Source: Massospora cicadina
Lineage: Eukaryota; Entomophthoromycota; Entomophthoromycetes; Entomophthorales; Entomophthoraceae
DNA: 64,000 nucleotides
Direction of reading: 5' to 3'
Assembly (NCBI GenBank): GCA_022478985.1
Contig: JAKSZP010017342.1
Span: 1 to 64,000 of the forward strand
Every line of letters starts with the position of its first letter. The first letter of the stretch is position 1. The notes beneath the pieces are model-generated. The model was not told the DNA's origin, ran no database searches, and was given only the letters and a program-made list of their open reading frames with translations. The translations under genes were made by a program, and so were the position numbers. Below, in pieces: positions 1 through 11,569 of this stretch.

Positions 1-430
1 CATTATCGCCTTTTTGGAGAATCCGCCTAGTGTAACTTTGAGATTAAACCTGCCTTATAGAAGTTCAATTCAAAACTTCAAGAATGACAGTGACCTCCTG
101 TTGAGAACAAGGAGGAAGATCAGGAAATTGAGGATGATGGACCAAGAATCCTGAATATGAAAGTGGGTCATATGCCCTAACTGGGAGGAAAACTGAAACC
201 TGGGACTAGTATCATCATGAGTAAATCAAGCCTGGCATGACAGAGGGTCATGGGGAACGCACTCTGAGGATGTGGTAGCAAGGCGGAAGTGGAAGAGAAC
301 CACATGCCAAAGGTTGTCCTGAGCAGTGTTGAGTACAGATCAACTGTGCTCAGCTAGAAACTAAGAAATATTGGACCTGAGGTATGATGCAGTATTCTCC
401 TGTCCTGATCCTATTATCTCTGGAAATCTA
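1..430 (+). pseudogene. Degenerate gypsy integrase C-terminus with chromodomain-like tail (element G9)
   Basis: Frame 3 at about 3-100 reads FLENPPSVTLRLNLPYRSSI, which fits the GPY/F module that ends Ty3/gypsy integrases. It is followed by an acidic linker (frame 1) and then, in frame 2 near 150-280, by PEYESGSY and KPGMTEGH, which resemble a frayed chromodomain. Several frame changes and stops separate the blocks, so no protein can be made. The block sits directly before a polypurine run at 431-445, as expected for the 3' end of pol in a plus-strand element. The assignment rests on motif order rather than a long clean match; the upstream part lies outside the window. Confidence 0.4.
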
Positions 431-445
431 GGCAAAGGGGGGGGT
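431..445 (+). other. Candidate polypurine tract of G9
   Basis: GGCAAAGGGGGGGGT lies immediately before a TG dinucleotide (446) that could open an LTR, and just after the integrase tail. This is the position and composition of the plus-strand primer of LTR retrotransposons. Confidence 0.45.
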
Positions 446-1228
446 TGAGAATTTCTCCCACCTTTCCAGCCGTCTAGATAATTATGGGTTGCTAGGGGAT
501 AATTACCTATGACGAGTAAATTGTATATTAAATGGCCCCAATTTTGGGTTAATAAGTTTGGGGGATTTTAGGTAATTTGATAGGAATAGATCCATTGGGG
601 ATCAATCTGGGTGAATGCTTAAGGTCTCTTCAGGAAAAGTTGACAATGAAATGAAGGCATCTGATAGTTGATCAATGATTAACTATCAGGTGTACCGAGT
701 TGGGATTGGTCAGGTTTTATCACTAACTAATTGGGAATTTAGGGAGAAAGTTGCAAGGCGAGTGATGCTGCCTGCAACTAGTGAATCAATCAGTTGGTTT
801 ATGAACTGCCATAGTGGGTAACAAGTCCCATTACCTGAGAAGGTCGCTCAACAAATATGGTTAGTTTGCTGGGATTGAGTGGAAAAATTTAGGGATACAT
901 CTTCTGATTTTTTCCATTTTAGTTCTCAAGGATGTCCAACAAAGAAATCATAACCAGATAAAGAAGACCATTGCTGGTGAGATGACAAAGGGAAATATAA
1001 TGGCAACAGCTGCTATTTTATGGTTGAGGCGCCAACTGAGGGTTGGGCGCTGAATTACCTTTATAAATTCCCTGATAATTCGCTTTAATATAGAGTCTAA
1101 TTTAGCAGAATTCAGTATTGGTCTTAGTTTTATTCATCTTCAGATAGTTATTGCTTGTGTGCTTTAATTTGGGACTCTTTAGTAGGATAATGAGTAAAGA
1201 TTGAGGATTCTTAAGAAGAGAAGCTGAG

Positions 1229-1656
1229 GCGCTTGTATTGATGCAGTAAAAACTTCTCTTTTTGACCCCAATTATCCCAAAACCCACCGGCACATCAAGT
1301 CATTTACTTGTGTGCCAGCTCTCATTGTTTTTGCTGAGCATCAACTTTCTCAATATGTTGAGGCGATGGACACCGCCGGTCTCATTAACAAAGAAAACCC
1401 CCAACTATACCTCCTTATGCCCCATGTCGCTGATGCTCCCACCCCAATGCTATCCGCCATGGTCTACCAGCTAAAGCGGGCACTGGACAAAAGTTTCCCC
1501 AAAGCCTCCTCGCCATATGATATGGCTTCCTAGGCTGATAACCTGGGGCTATATTAGGACTTTTTTTAATTTATGATAATCACTTTGTTTGGCCCATTTG
1601 CAAATAAAGATGCGTGGCAGCTCCCCCTTTTGGGTTGGGAACCACTAGTACAAAAA
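1229..1656 (+). mobile_element. Element X, copy 1: retroposed LINE-dependent insert with 16-bp TSD
   Basis: The segment is flanked by a perfect 16-bp direct repeat AAGAAGAGAAGCTGAG at 1213-1228 and 1657-1672, the mark of target-primed reverse transcription. It ends in an A-run (ACAAAAAAA) and its last 170 bases are repeated at 53629-53795. The body has an open frame at 1312-1533 that includes PHVADAPTPMLSAM, similar to PHAADALTPLLS near the C-terminus of the ORF1-only element at 5.9-7.7 kb. It has no endonuclease or RT, so it must move in trans. The 5' end is probably truncated. Confidence 0.75.
1312..1533 (+). pseudogene. C-terminal fragment of an ORF1-like protein in element X
   Basis: A 73-residue open frame ends at a natural stop after SSPYDMAS. 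The central block MPHVADAPTPMLSAMVYQL resembles the C-terminal block of the minus-strand ORF1 at 6005-7647. A zinc knuckle and RNA-binding region are absent because the copy is 5'-truncated. The following 120 bases act as a 3' UTR shared with the copy at 53.6 kb. Function is inferred only from this similarity. Confidence 0.4.
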
Positions 1657-1900
1657 AAGAAGAGAAGCTGAGCTTAGATGGAAATTGCTGTAGACTCCAC
1701 AAGGCCAGAGTAAAGGCTGTAAACTTAGGGATCTGAGCTTGGATCAAGTTAGGTGGATAAGGGTATAAATATCTACTGAAGACATCAAGAGTATTTCAAG
1801 GAGAAATACAGGTCAAACGTTGGACCAGAACTGGTTATCTATTCAACTACATAAATTAGTCTTCATTCTATTATCAAACAAATATCATCAACTATCAGAC

Positions 1901-3555
1901 AATGCAAATCGTACACACATCAAACCTGTGCAGTTAAACAATTTAAGGGTTATCAGTCTTTAACGATCAGTGAAAGCCCCTAAATTTTAACAACTACACT
2001 GAATTGCAAATTGAATGAATTAATATCAATTTAGATAAATAATGATTATGGATTGCCTTATTAGTGACTCACATTAAACGAGTTAAAGTACACACTTCAC
2101 CCAATTCATATATTATTGTGTAATGACAAGACCCTGATTAAGAATAACCTTACCCTCTAATTAATTTAAGACTATTGTTAAATTTTCCTTGTTTAGTTGA
2201 ATACTCAACTATAGTTTTCTGTTTATTTATTACTTCACATAATCTCAGTTATATTTTTTATCAATTTTTTTAAGTAATGCTTTAGTGGTCTTAAGGCCCA
2301 AACTAAATAACATTAGATTTTTGAGCATAAAAATGATTTTCATTGTTAATGCTAAATTCAAGATCATATGATTTTAAGATGATTTACCTCATTAGCGCTC
2401 CATAAACAGATATAATTAATTTGAAGCTCAAATTTATTAATTTTATCACTGCAAAATATAATGGCATGATTTTGTTCAAGAATTTCCTCACTCAATTGCT
2501 ACACAACACTATCCAGTATGTTCCTTTGACTACTGGATTCTCAATCTTATACTACTTATCATCATCCTAGTTTAGTTCCAGCTCTTAACCTGAAATTCCC
2601 CTCTTTTATTTTATTATTGATAATTTTCTGGTACGTTAAACATCACTTGTTTTCTATTTAAATGACTTTTTATAAACTAAGTTAAATTAATATAGTTTAT
2701 GAGTTCTTCTAGGACCGCTGAACTTGAAATAGGATAAGTCTAATTATACCAAGTCAAAACCAAACATCCTGCCAAAATGCATTGCCTTAGCAATGGAAGC
2801 ATTCATATAAGAAGAGACAAAGTGCTATATATTTGCTTTATTGATAAAATATCTCATTAAAAGATTGCTGAAGCTACCTAGACTATTTATATTCTAGCCA
2901 TTGAAGGACCAGCAAACTATATTTACCTAAACTTCCAGGAACCATCCATCTGGAGATTATCATGTGCTGACATCCCAACACTAAATGATAGCTATTATAA
3001 TCAATCACCCAGCGTGATAGAGAATGCCACATTATAGTATAATGCAAACTACAAAAATTATAATTCTTAATCCCAGTATGAATTAAATTTTTTATATTAA
3101 AACAATTCCTATACTTGTTTTTACAATATATTTTTAATTCACTAGTAATAAAAATATTATAAAAGTTTATATAATAAACCAAACGTTGCTCCCTATAATA
3201 TACAGTTAAAGAGCGCACTTAAAACCTCTAAATCTCCAATTTGTTAAGATTAATTATATTAATCAAAATTAGACCATTTTTCTTGTCTGCAAAGGCTCAA
3301 ATATACCCTAGCCAATGAAATTACTAATAAGATTATTGTAAGCTACCAATACTAATAGTCATATTGAATTAGTAGGACTGACTCTAAAGATTTAGATCCT
3401 AGGTTTATTCACTGATGTACAAGGGCCTTAAGCAGCCTGAGGTGGTACAAGGAGACACTTTGGTCTTAGGCAACAGGGTTTGTAACATTTTTTAGGTGAT
3501 ACAGGATCTAGTGAATCAAGCCAGGTATATAGGTTTTCTAGTTTAGGAACAGTGT
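1901..3555. other. AT-rich stretch without recognisable genes
   Basis: I see frequent stops on both strands, homopolymer-rich AT tracts and no domain motif in any frame. The longest frame (2883-3218, minus) lacks recognisable motifs and has the amino-acid mix of translated AT-rich DNA. It may hold the internal region of a heavily decayed LTR element. Confidence 0.5.
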
Positions 3556-3559
3556 ATCA

Positions 3560-4686
3560 GTTCAGTGGTCATGTCCTTGCCTGTGTTATGCATCTGAAAG
3601 TCATATGTTCCTCTGATAATCTACTTCCTGAGTAAGCATGTTGGAACCCATCACCTGCTTTGATGAAGAATAAAGCCATCAGGAGGTTAATAGCCTTTGT
3701 ATAACAGTTCACCATTACTTCCACACACTTTTTTGATCTTTTAATACTTATCAGAGAAGTGGTCAATCAAGGACTTTAATAAGGGTACCCTCATCTTTAA
3801 TTACAGGTAATCTAGTAAGAAGCTCAGGAGGGCTGTAGTGAGGACAATTTTTCAAGTGTTACAATTTTATCAAGAACTGAGCTTTGTGAGTATCTAGAAG
3901 GTAGGATGTCAAAAAGGAATCTTAGGAATAGCTTCAGTAAGAAAAGATTTTACATGTACTAAGACCATACTTGAAACCAAGCATGGAAAGAATTTTAACT
4001 GATTGAACTGATGAGGGGAAATTTTGTGGCAAGTGGTATTAAATCAAGGCTTTATGGACATCACAAATAGTGAATGACAATATAGACCCACAAATATGGT
4101 GACACCAGCATTTCACAGCTCTACCACATTAAAGAGCTCCTTATTATTGATTGTATAGTTAAGTTGAGTCTGTAAAAATTTATAAAATTAAGTAAGGGCG
4201 TTCTTTTTGTTCTCTTATTCCTGAATATATATGCTCTTATTGCATAGTTTGACGCGTCAGCGGTGATAATGAAGGGACGGATAGGATCCACATGCTCCTG
4301 GACAGGGCTTGCAAGAGTATGTACTTTACCGTGTTAAAGTCTGCATCACACTTGATTACCCATTTCATGTTCTTCTTTCCTGATACCATTTATAGAGAAG
4401 CAGCAACTTCTGACATCTGAGGGAAGATTTCTTAGAGAAGCTACATGTTCCCTAAAAGTTTTTCAGTTCAGTAAGTGAGGTAGGAGTTTCCCAATTGTGA
4501 ATGGCTTCTTTTTGTCTGAAGCAATCATGTGCTCTTTAAAGAAAATTTATGGGAACATTAATTTGGCTTTGAAGGACTTAGAAATTACCAACTTACTAGT
4601 CCATATTGTTAGGGCTAAGCGTTCCATGACATCTACTATATGTTGATCATGGGACTCTTATCTGAGAACCCTGAATTTGTTCATGT
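3560..4686 (-). pseudogene. Gypsy pol remnant G8 (RT thumb, RNase H, start of integrase)
   Basis: Read on the minus strand from 4650 downward, the order is an RT connection block (AIHNWETPTSLTELKNF), then VDPIRPFIITADASN near 4240-4290. The latter is the first beta strand of gypsy RNase H, with TDAS seen as ADAS. Next come LNYTINNKELF (RNase H helix) and HSLFVMSIKP, and then an integrase-like stretch near 3570-3770. Stops and frame changes occur throughout. A SINE sits directly upstream (4703-5000), and I cannot recognise RT palm sequence beyond it. The domain order fits Ty3/gypsy. Confidence 0.5.
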
Positions 4687-4702
4687 AAGATAAATTACAG
4701 GA

Positions 4703-5000
4703 AGGGAGGATACCCCAGAGGTAGAGTATGGACCCTCTACCACTGCCTCCTGAGTTTGATCCCAGTAATGGACTTTGGGTAGGGGACAATTTTGACTGTG
4801 TTGGTTTTGTGCACCAATGCCCTGAACTGAGATAGCAAATAGCAAAGGCGGTCCATGGAGTTCCTGGCCTATCATACACCGCACATGGAGTTTTCCAGGT
4901 TTTATCCTCCTTTCCCATTTTCTTCACTTCCCTGATTGGTGCGGTTCCATCCCCAGGTTGGCCCACCTCAAATAAAATTTAAAACTTAACTTTAAATTTA
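4703..5000 (+). mobile_element. tRNA-derived SINE, copy 1, with perfect 16-bp TSD
   Basis: The segment is bounded by AAGATAAATTACAGGA at 4687-4702 and 5001-5016, a perfect duplication. Near its 5' end it has CCCAGAGGTAGAGT (4714-4728), which matches a tRNA D-arm/A-box. About 27 bases on, at 4752-4763, it has GAGTTTGATCCC, which matches a B-box/T-arm. A roughly 200-bp unique body follows and the tail is A/T-rich (CTCAAATAAAATTT). A diverged second copy with the same structure lies at 39694-39973. A-box, B-box, length and TSD together define a Pol III SINE; the parent tRNA is not identified. Confidence 0.78.
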
Positions 5001-5016
5001 AAGATAAATTACAGGA

Positions 5017-5879
5017 TTCAATGGGGTCTAGTACTGCATTAAAAAACTTTGAAAACAAACATGAGAGTTTTAACAATTTGTAGGCATGACCATGAACTAA
5101 AAGATCCCTCTTTGAGCGCATAAAGCAGATTCTAATTTTTAACTTTTCTTAAAAAGGAAATGATAAAAGGCTTAGTCCATCTATTGTAAACTGCTGAGAT
5201 TTTTCTGAATAACAATATGAGCAAATCAATTGTTTTCCTAATTTATATATAACTGATATATAGACTATCACTTCAATTGACTTTGCTCATACACTGATGT
5301 CAGTCTGTGTTATAGAATTACTTATTTTATTAAAGGTCACATAACTGCATAAAAATACTGTATAGTTACTGGCACAACAACAATCAAAAAATATTTTATT
5401 TTTAATACCTTGCCACCCTCATGACACTAAACACTGAATTGTTAATTAACATTAATTTTCACTTAGCCCTGCAGCCAGCTAAACTCAAGTCATTTTCATA
5501 TATTAACAACTACGTTGCATCAGCACCAGCGCAAACATGTTGCTAATAGTGTTTAAATATTCTCAGCTAATTTTTTACTTTTTTATAAAAGATTGCTAAA
5601 AGCTGTAAATTTCTTAAGGACTAGGTATTTAATCTCCTTATTATTTAATTACCATGAAACTGATATGAAGTTACTAAGTGCTGAACAGTTACCAAATACC
5701 TGCATAAATGAGAACGATGTATTTGAGAGACTTATAAAGTAGTTCTGCCATTTTTAAAGGGGAGCTTGTTCTCATATTATGTCCTATAACCTACCAACAT
5801 ATCAAAGACAAAGGTCTTGAAAGTTTCGAGTCCCTTTTATTTTATTTATTTAAAAAGGTAAGATGACCAGAGGATGTAC
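5017..5879. other. AT-rich stretch, no gene seen
   Basis: The stretch is rich in A/T runs with no domain motif on either strand. The flanking duplicated site shows that the SINE landed here. The upstream part of G8 would be expected in this interval, but I cannot recognise RT palm motifs. Confidence 0.4.
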
Positions 5880-7690
5880 ATTACCAAACTAAAAACTAAA
5901 ACTAAAACTAACGTAAATAATTGATTCAAACAAAATGCCCAAATGAGTGGATTGAATGAAACACACTGAACGAAACAACCAATCAGGTGGGCAGCGGAGA
6001 CTGCTTATCCCTTCATGGCAGAAAGGGTGGGGGGATTGGGGGGCTCATCTTCAGCAGCAGCTTCCTCATCCCAGAGTAGGGTACATGTCAAGGTGGATAG
6101 CAAGGGCGTCAGGGCATCAGCGGCATGTGGTTCAATATCACTAATGATTAATATTTCTGAGAAATTGCCAACTACGAAAATGTCAGAAATATATTCAGAT
6201 AAAGCTCTTTTGGCTTTAATGTGGGTGTCTGGTAGTTTAACAAATTTGGCAATACTGGTTCAGGTAATCTTAGCTTTAGGATTCCGTGCTACAGTTACCA
6301 CGTTCTAGATAGCGTCATTGACATTTTTATGCAATTGATTCACTGTGATTTTACTTTTTGGGGTGACGGTTTAGGGGATAACAGGAGGGGGAATACCTCC
6401 TGTGAGCATCACCACTGATTTGGTGACAGCTTAGCGGAGGGATGACAATCTGGTGTGGCGCTGCCTCAACTGCAAGCTGGTGGTCACTGCAAAATGATTT
6501 GGCATTTGGCTGTGGGGTATATATATGAGGGGGGTATTTGATGTCCCATTCTGTATTAATGAACTGCTCAATTTTCAGAGATGGTTCTTCAATGAGATTA
6601 CCTGATTTGTCAATTTCAGCTAATAGATCCCATGGGTTCTGGTTGAATTGAATTGGGGAATCAGCTTATGGTTGAGGTTTGGTTGATTCATTGGAGGAAT
6701 CATGGTATTGGACTGGGGTCCAAGCCAGTGCTTGATTGGAGGAATCGTTTGTGGCACTGGGGCGAGGAGGAGGCTAATTGGTGGCTGCAGGTGCAGCTGC
6801 AGCAACAGGCTTTGGGGGAGGGGGAGGTAGGATCATACCCCATGCTGGAACTGACGCGGGGTGGGCGGCAGATCGGAGGTCAGTGGACAAATAATCTGAG
6901 CCATTGGAAGTAGCTAAGGAGGGGCACTTGCATTTTGAGTGGTCCAACTTAAAACAGGATGGACAGATCATCTGCCCGCCCTTGACGCGGGCCCAAAACG
7001 TATGGTCAGGGGCAGAAGGAATGACGTTACGAGGGGTAATTGACACAGCGATTTTACTAAATTCAGGGCTGATTGTGGCATATGCCAAGGCCCAGCGAGG
7101 CGTGTGGCCCCATTTGGGACCACAAATTGTAAGATGGGGTTAGAGCCATAGGCTACCAAACCATCCATCAGTCCTGGTGGAGCACCTCAGGGGGAAGGTG
7201 GGTGGGAAAACCAGCAAACTGAATCACCAAAGTGGTGTCTGCTGGGAGCCAGGTCCAAATTGTGGGAAAATGGGTACCCTGGAATACCAGGGGCACAGTT
7301 GCCACAGTGGCAGCATCAGCTTCACAGGTGAAGCCAAGATCAAAATACCCCTTATAGGGGTGGAAATCTATAAATCCGGTGGTGGTCATCACCGCCTGAG
7401 CCATTTTGTAAATGGCTTGGTCATTGTAAGGGAAGAGTTTCCCATAGTCAACCCTTAGGCCAAAACGCATGTTGCTCCAGGGGAGCACCAGGGGGCAGCG
7501 AGGTACTGCTTGGGTACAAGTGAGGTGGGCGTCAAGATCCTTAGGAGGAATGAAATATCCCAGGGGTTTGGAATGACTGGGTGAGCCAGTCCTGTATGTT
7601 TTAATGCTGGGCAGAAAATGGCAGGGGGAGTTTTGCCGCTGCCTCACACTGGAGCAGCCAGCGGAGAATCTGAGGACATTGGAGTGAAAC
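5880..7690 (-). mobile_element. ORF1-only LINE-type element (non-autonomous)
   Basis: On the minus strand this 1.8-kb unit has a short leader, one broken ORF1 (7647 down to the TAA at 6005), a short 3' UTR and a terminal run of TTTTAG-like repeats (plus-strand AAACTAAAAC units at about 5889-5912). There is no room for endonuclease or RT between the ORF1 stop and the repeat tail. A truncated relative of its 3' end lies at 49493-49757, which shows that this end is a genuine mobile terminus. I could not find a convincing TSD, so the outer limits are approximate. Confidence 0.6.
6005..7647 (-). pseudogene. LINE ORF1 protein (RNA-binding, CCHC zinc knuckle), frame-broken
   Basis: The translation starts at MRQRQNSPCHF (7647). 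The first about 160 residues are open and include a region like the N-terminal RNA-binding fold of Tad-type ORF1 (GFIDFHPYKGYFDLGFTCEA, VIQFAGFPTHLPPEV). A frame change follows, then ITPRNVIPSAPDHTFW and the knuckle CPSCFKLDHSKCKC (CX2CX4HX4C) near 6955-7000. After that come proline-rich low-complexity sequence and a C-terminal PHAADALTPLLS block, ending ...SAMKG. At least two frameshifts are needed. Such proteins bind element RNA in ribonucleoprotein particles. Confidence 0.6.
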
Positions 7691-9151
7691 TATGGCAGGT
7701 AATCGAGATTTACTTCTTGTTTTCCATATAATTTTCTCGGAAGGTTATGCCAAGCAGAAAGAGAGTTTAGTGCTAATTTCATTAAATTCAGTTTGATTTG
7801 GTATGCCTGGAAGTGCTACGCTTTTAATACTAAAAAATATCCACCCATTCACCCCTATCATATTAGGCGTTTACAAGCCAATGAAGTTTTCAATAAGGAA
7901 ATCAATCAGCACACACAACTGAAGATACTAATGCCCTCTAAGAGTCTATGGACATCACCTGTTTTGAACAATAATCTGTTGATAAACTCAATCACGTGGT
8001 GATTGGCTATAGGATGCTAAATAAAGTTACCTAAAAAGGAATGTACTAATTAACATGAAATGATGATGCACAGGACTTTCCTAGCGCCACAATACTTTTT
8101 GGCCATGAATCTATCTCTAACTAGTATAAGATTAAGCTTCCAAATATGAAACACTAACAGAAGTTCGCCATCATTATATCCCAGAGCTTTTATTGGCCCA
8201 CTGGGATGCAACAAGGGTTGTGCAACATCCCACAATTTTTTAGCGGGTCATGGACAGCATGTTAGATGAACTAGAAATTTCCTGTATTTTATTTTACCTT
8301 AATTAAGTAAAAGATTCATTTTTAAAACGTAAAATGATTAACTAAACACTTAGGTGATGCCTTCTGCCGCCTTGCCAAAGTTGATCTTAGAACTTTACTT
8401 CAAAAGTGAAAATTACAAAAGCGTAAAATATCTGAGGTTAGTTATTGACAAGCATGGCTCACGGCCCCAGATAGCCAAGATTTAGGCCATTGAAAAAAAT
8501 AACATGGCTGAGTAGCAAGAAAGACAATCGGGTGTTCCATGTGAAATGACCAGCTGCTACCATTGATTCACCAAGGATCTCAGTAAAAATGGACAGCCCT
8601 TGTTTTATCTTTTGAATAATGGTTACAATTTTAGTAGAGGGCAAGCTTTCAGTCTAACTTTGACAAACTAAGTTTTATCTCATCAAATCTCCAATACTCT
8701 AATGTACCTTATTTTTTTAAACCATTTGTCTAAAATGGACACGTCTCTCACCATCGTAGAGGCAACATTATTGCAAACTAACCCGGAGGGTGTTAAGCAT
8801 CCTATGGATTACAGTAGCAAAATGTTGAGTATACTTGAAGAAATTACATGTTTATGAATAGAGGAGAGTTTGTCAGTAATCTATACAAGTAAACAATACT
8901 AGTATACGTCCACAGAGTGCCTTTGACAGTAGTAAATGGCCATGATTGTCCCAGATGGCTAATATGAAGAATATGAAGGGCTGCTGGACTATGGACTTTA
9001 GAATTACAAGACTAAGATTTTAAAAACCATAACCAATGCAGTTTGAACCAAAAAAGCTAACTGATTATCTCAGATGCCCACTGTAGCTGAGCGGTTAATT
9101 TGGTCAATGTTTATAAAGAAAGATATTAACTTAACAATATGACAATGACAT
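7691..9151 (+). pseudogene. Gypsy pol remnant G6 (RT and RNase H), cut by LINE A
   Basis: The region parallels 58.9-60.3 kb base by base in many places, so both are copies of one pol. Near 8090 the reading QYFLAMNLS fits the RT motif YFxAMDL. Near 8340-8460 the sequence matches the thumb-to-connection region of the other copy. Near 8950-9060 it aligns with the RNase H end that reads LRWLKNL in the 60-kb copy. The reading frame is shattered. LINE A begins at about 9152, inside a 21-base imperfect duplicated site. Confidence 0.5.
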
Positions 9152-10290
9152 AGTCCGTGTGTTTCTGGACATCCAACAAACAGCTCTATGGGAAAAATTT
9201 TGTGTAGATGTGCACACTTTTTCCCGACTGCAGTGTACGTCGCACCTCACTCCATGTCATGTGGTTGGCTGGACCTCAGTTTTGAAAACAAGGAGGCAGC
9301 AGATGAAGCTGCTGCGGTGTGCATAGTGATTGACCTCCCCAGAGGGCAACGGGTTGTCAAAACCAAATGCACCAGATGGACAAAATCCAACCAAATTTTC
9401 CTCACGTTTGACTTTTTTCCTACTATGGTAAAACGTGCCATTTTGGAGCAACACCTGAAAGATGGTCTCACCATTTACAGCGAAATACAATCTTTCAATA
9501 TGCAACGCTTTATGCTGATGCCACACCTGCGCACTGGCAAAGCCATCACAGTTCTAACCCCAACTGAGGAGATCGCGAAGGACCTAACCCAGATCCTGCA
9601 CTCCACATATATCAATATTAAAGGGCATACCACCCACCCTTTCTGGGTAACCGTGGACAGCGCGCCCCCCATCTGCACCCACTGTAGTGTTCAGCCATAA
9701 GGCACATGCATGCCCCATCAAGGAGGGCATCACATTCCAAGAGCACCCCTTGGCGGCCATGGCCAGCGGAGAGGCGCACTATGAACCAGCCACAAGCACC
9801 AAAGAGGCTTTCCCGTGGGGAGCACAAGGCTGCTACCTACTGGTAAAACCTATTTCCCTGCAAGAGCAGAAGAAGGCCAAGCAGGCCCACAGGGCCGTGG
9901 CCAAGTTAGCAGCCAAAGTCACCACCGCTATCTCACACTCCCAACGCCAGCAGGACATTGAAACCTTTGCGGTGGAAGCAACTTGGGAATCCATCAACCA
10001 ATCATATTGGGAAGCCCATGCTGATTGGGCCACCCAATCTGAGGATCCAGTGGGTGACTCAATTTCACCCAATCTTCACAACCAAGCTCTGGTCAAAACT
10101 GACTTGGTTTCCAACCTACCTGAAAATTTTTTTTGACCTGCTTGATGGTGCACCAAACTCATCTGCACCACAAAAAATTTGTTTGACATCATGGAAACAA
10201 AAAGTGAAGGCAAAAGCCAATGCAAACCTTTCTGCTAAAATCAACAAAACTACCAATAGCATTGGTGCAAACACCCGTGCTGCCATGTAG
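9152..10290 (+). pseudogene. LINE A ORF1 (nucleic-acid binding), truncated and frameshifted
   Basis: The frame opens with VRVFLDIQQTALWEKF, the middle of the ORF1 seen in LINEs B and C. The segment at 9188-9700 is open for 170 codons and ends at PPICTHCSV; a frame change then gives FSHKAHACP. Together these form a CX2CX4HX4C knuckle at about 9671-9712. The rest (9700-10290) holds the conserved block FPWGAQGCYLLVKPISLQEQ and an alanine-rich helix, across two more frames. The N-terminus was lost at integration. Confidence 0.7.
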
Positions 10291-10352
10291 GCCCATGGGG
10301 ATCTAGAGGAGGCTAGTGGGCCCAGGTGCCCACCCCCTTGCAATTAAGGTGC

Positions 10353-11080
10353 GATGGGGGAAACCTTCACTTTAGGGATGTTGAATATCGCTGGACTCAA
10401 GGCCTCAGCATCCTGGGCTAGGAAACTGAGTTTTTTACAAAAAAATTTACCCATGGATATCCTGGCCATCCAGGAGTCCCACTGTCCATGAGGTTTCTGA
10501 GGATTCTTGGAAAACCATGCTCCTCCCATCCCTATCCTTTTTGTCAGAGCACTGTGGGGTGCTAGTTTGGAAAAACAATTTTTTCAAATTTTTATTGTCA
10601 GAATCCTTCCTCAATGGCCGAGTCCTCATTGTCACTTTCTCGTGGGCAAATGTGGCACATGCTATCATCAACATCTACGCCCCAACTTGTGCATGAGAAT
10701 GTCAGGAATTTTTCTCATCGGTCAAATCCCTCCCATTACCCCCAGACCCTTTTGTAGTCAGTGATATGAACTGTTGGCTAAACACACTAATGGACCGTTG
10801 GCCTTCCTCCTCCCACGCCACCCAGGGTAACATAGAACTTCGCGTTCTAAAGGCCACCCTTGGGTAATAGATGCGCTGCTGTGGAGAGCCCCAATGCTCA
10901 AAAACATGACGTGACCCCATGTCCACAACGGCCAATGAAGGCCCATGACCCCCATAGACCTTATCCTTACGCCGGCGAAATTCCAACCCCACATTTCCCA
11001 CTTCAAAACAGCAAAGCTTGAATTCTCCAACCACCAGCTGGTCTCAATAACCTACCACCTACCTGTCACAGTGGCTAAGG
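10353..11080 (+). pseudogene. LINE A ORF2, endonuclease domain (APE-like)
   Basis: ORF2 opens at ATG 10353 (MGETFTLGMLNIAGLKASAS). The LNIAGL strand and the AIQESHC block carry the Asn and Glu of APE-type endonucleases. VVSDMNCW near 10755 fits the (G)DFN motif, and PIDLILTPAKF with SNHQLV near 10950-11040 fits the terminal D-(I/L) and SDH motifs, here SNH. Stops and frame changes (for example TGA after SHCP) break it. The domain nicks target DNA in living relatives. Confidence 0.65.
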
Positions 11081-11569
11081 CTCCACATTGGTGCAAACTC
11101 TGCCCTCCCAAACTTGCATCACCAGGATTTTCCACTTGGGTGGAATCACCAACTTTGGCAAAAGAGTTTGTTACACCGTTTTGCACAGACCCCATCTCCA
11201 CATGGGCAGCCTTCAAAGAAGATACCATCCACCACTCTCGCCACCTCTACTCCCAACGCTCATGAGCCACATTGGCCGTCATCTCGCATGCTCTAGCAGA
11301 GTTGGCACACCTGGAGTCCAACATCCCAGACACAGGATACAGCCCTGCATGGGCCAGAAGTGGGTGGAGGCAGATACCCACCTCAATGTGCTCAAAAGGC
11401 AACACAAACATCAGGTTTGTGTTCAGTACATAGCCAAATGCATTACAAAGGGTGACAAGTGCACCGCATATTTTTTTAAAAAATTTTCACACCACGCCAG
11501 AGCGTGGCCTGCACACAGGTGCGAAGATTGGATGATTCCATCGCGGATATGCCAGCTGAAGTGCAATTG

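Larger units (their letters stand above)
446..1900 (+). repeat. Putative 3' LTR of G9, interrupted by element X
   Basis: The region starts TGAGAATTTC right after the polypurine tract. It contains a TATAAATATC promoter-like box at about 1764, and a CA end could lie near 1900 (ATCAGACA). It is interrupted at 1229-1656 by a retroposed insert. No second LTR is in the window, so both ends are unproven; only the tract, the TG start and the TATA box support the call. Confidence 0.3.

Noticed and set aside
2883..3218. 111-codon minus-strand frame
   Set aside because: Tyr/Asn/Ile-rich composition of translated AT-rich DNA, no motif, no homologous copy in the window.
4658..4966. 102-codon minus-strand frame (MGQPGDGTAP)
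   Set aside because: Antisense reading of the SINE; the second SINE copy does not keep the full frame.
7177..7458. 93-codon plus-strand frame
   Set aside because: Shadow of the minus-strand ORF1, which carries the recognisable knuckle and blocks.
5860..7760. TSD for the ORF1-only element
   Set aside because: Short shared strings such as AGGTAA occur on both sides, but none is long enough or placed well enough to be convincing.
9083..9130. tRNA-like A-box (GTAGCTGAGCGGTTAA)
   Set aside because: No B-box at tRNA spacing and no acceptor-stem pairing; it lies in gypsy-derived sequence just before LINE A.
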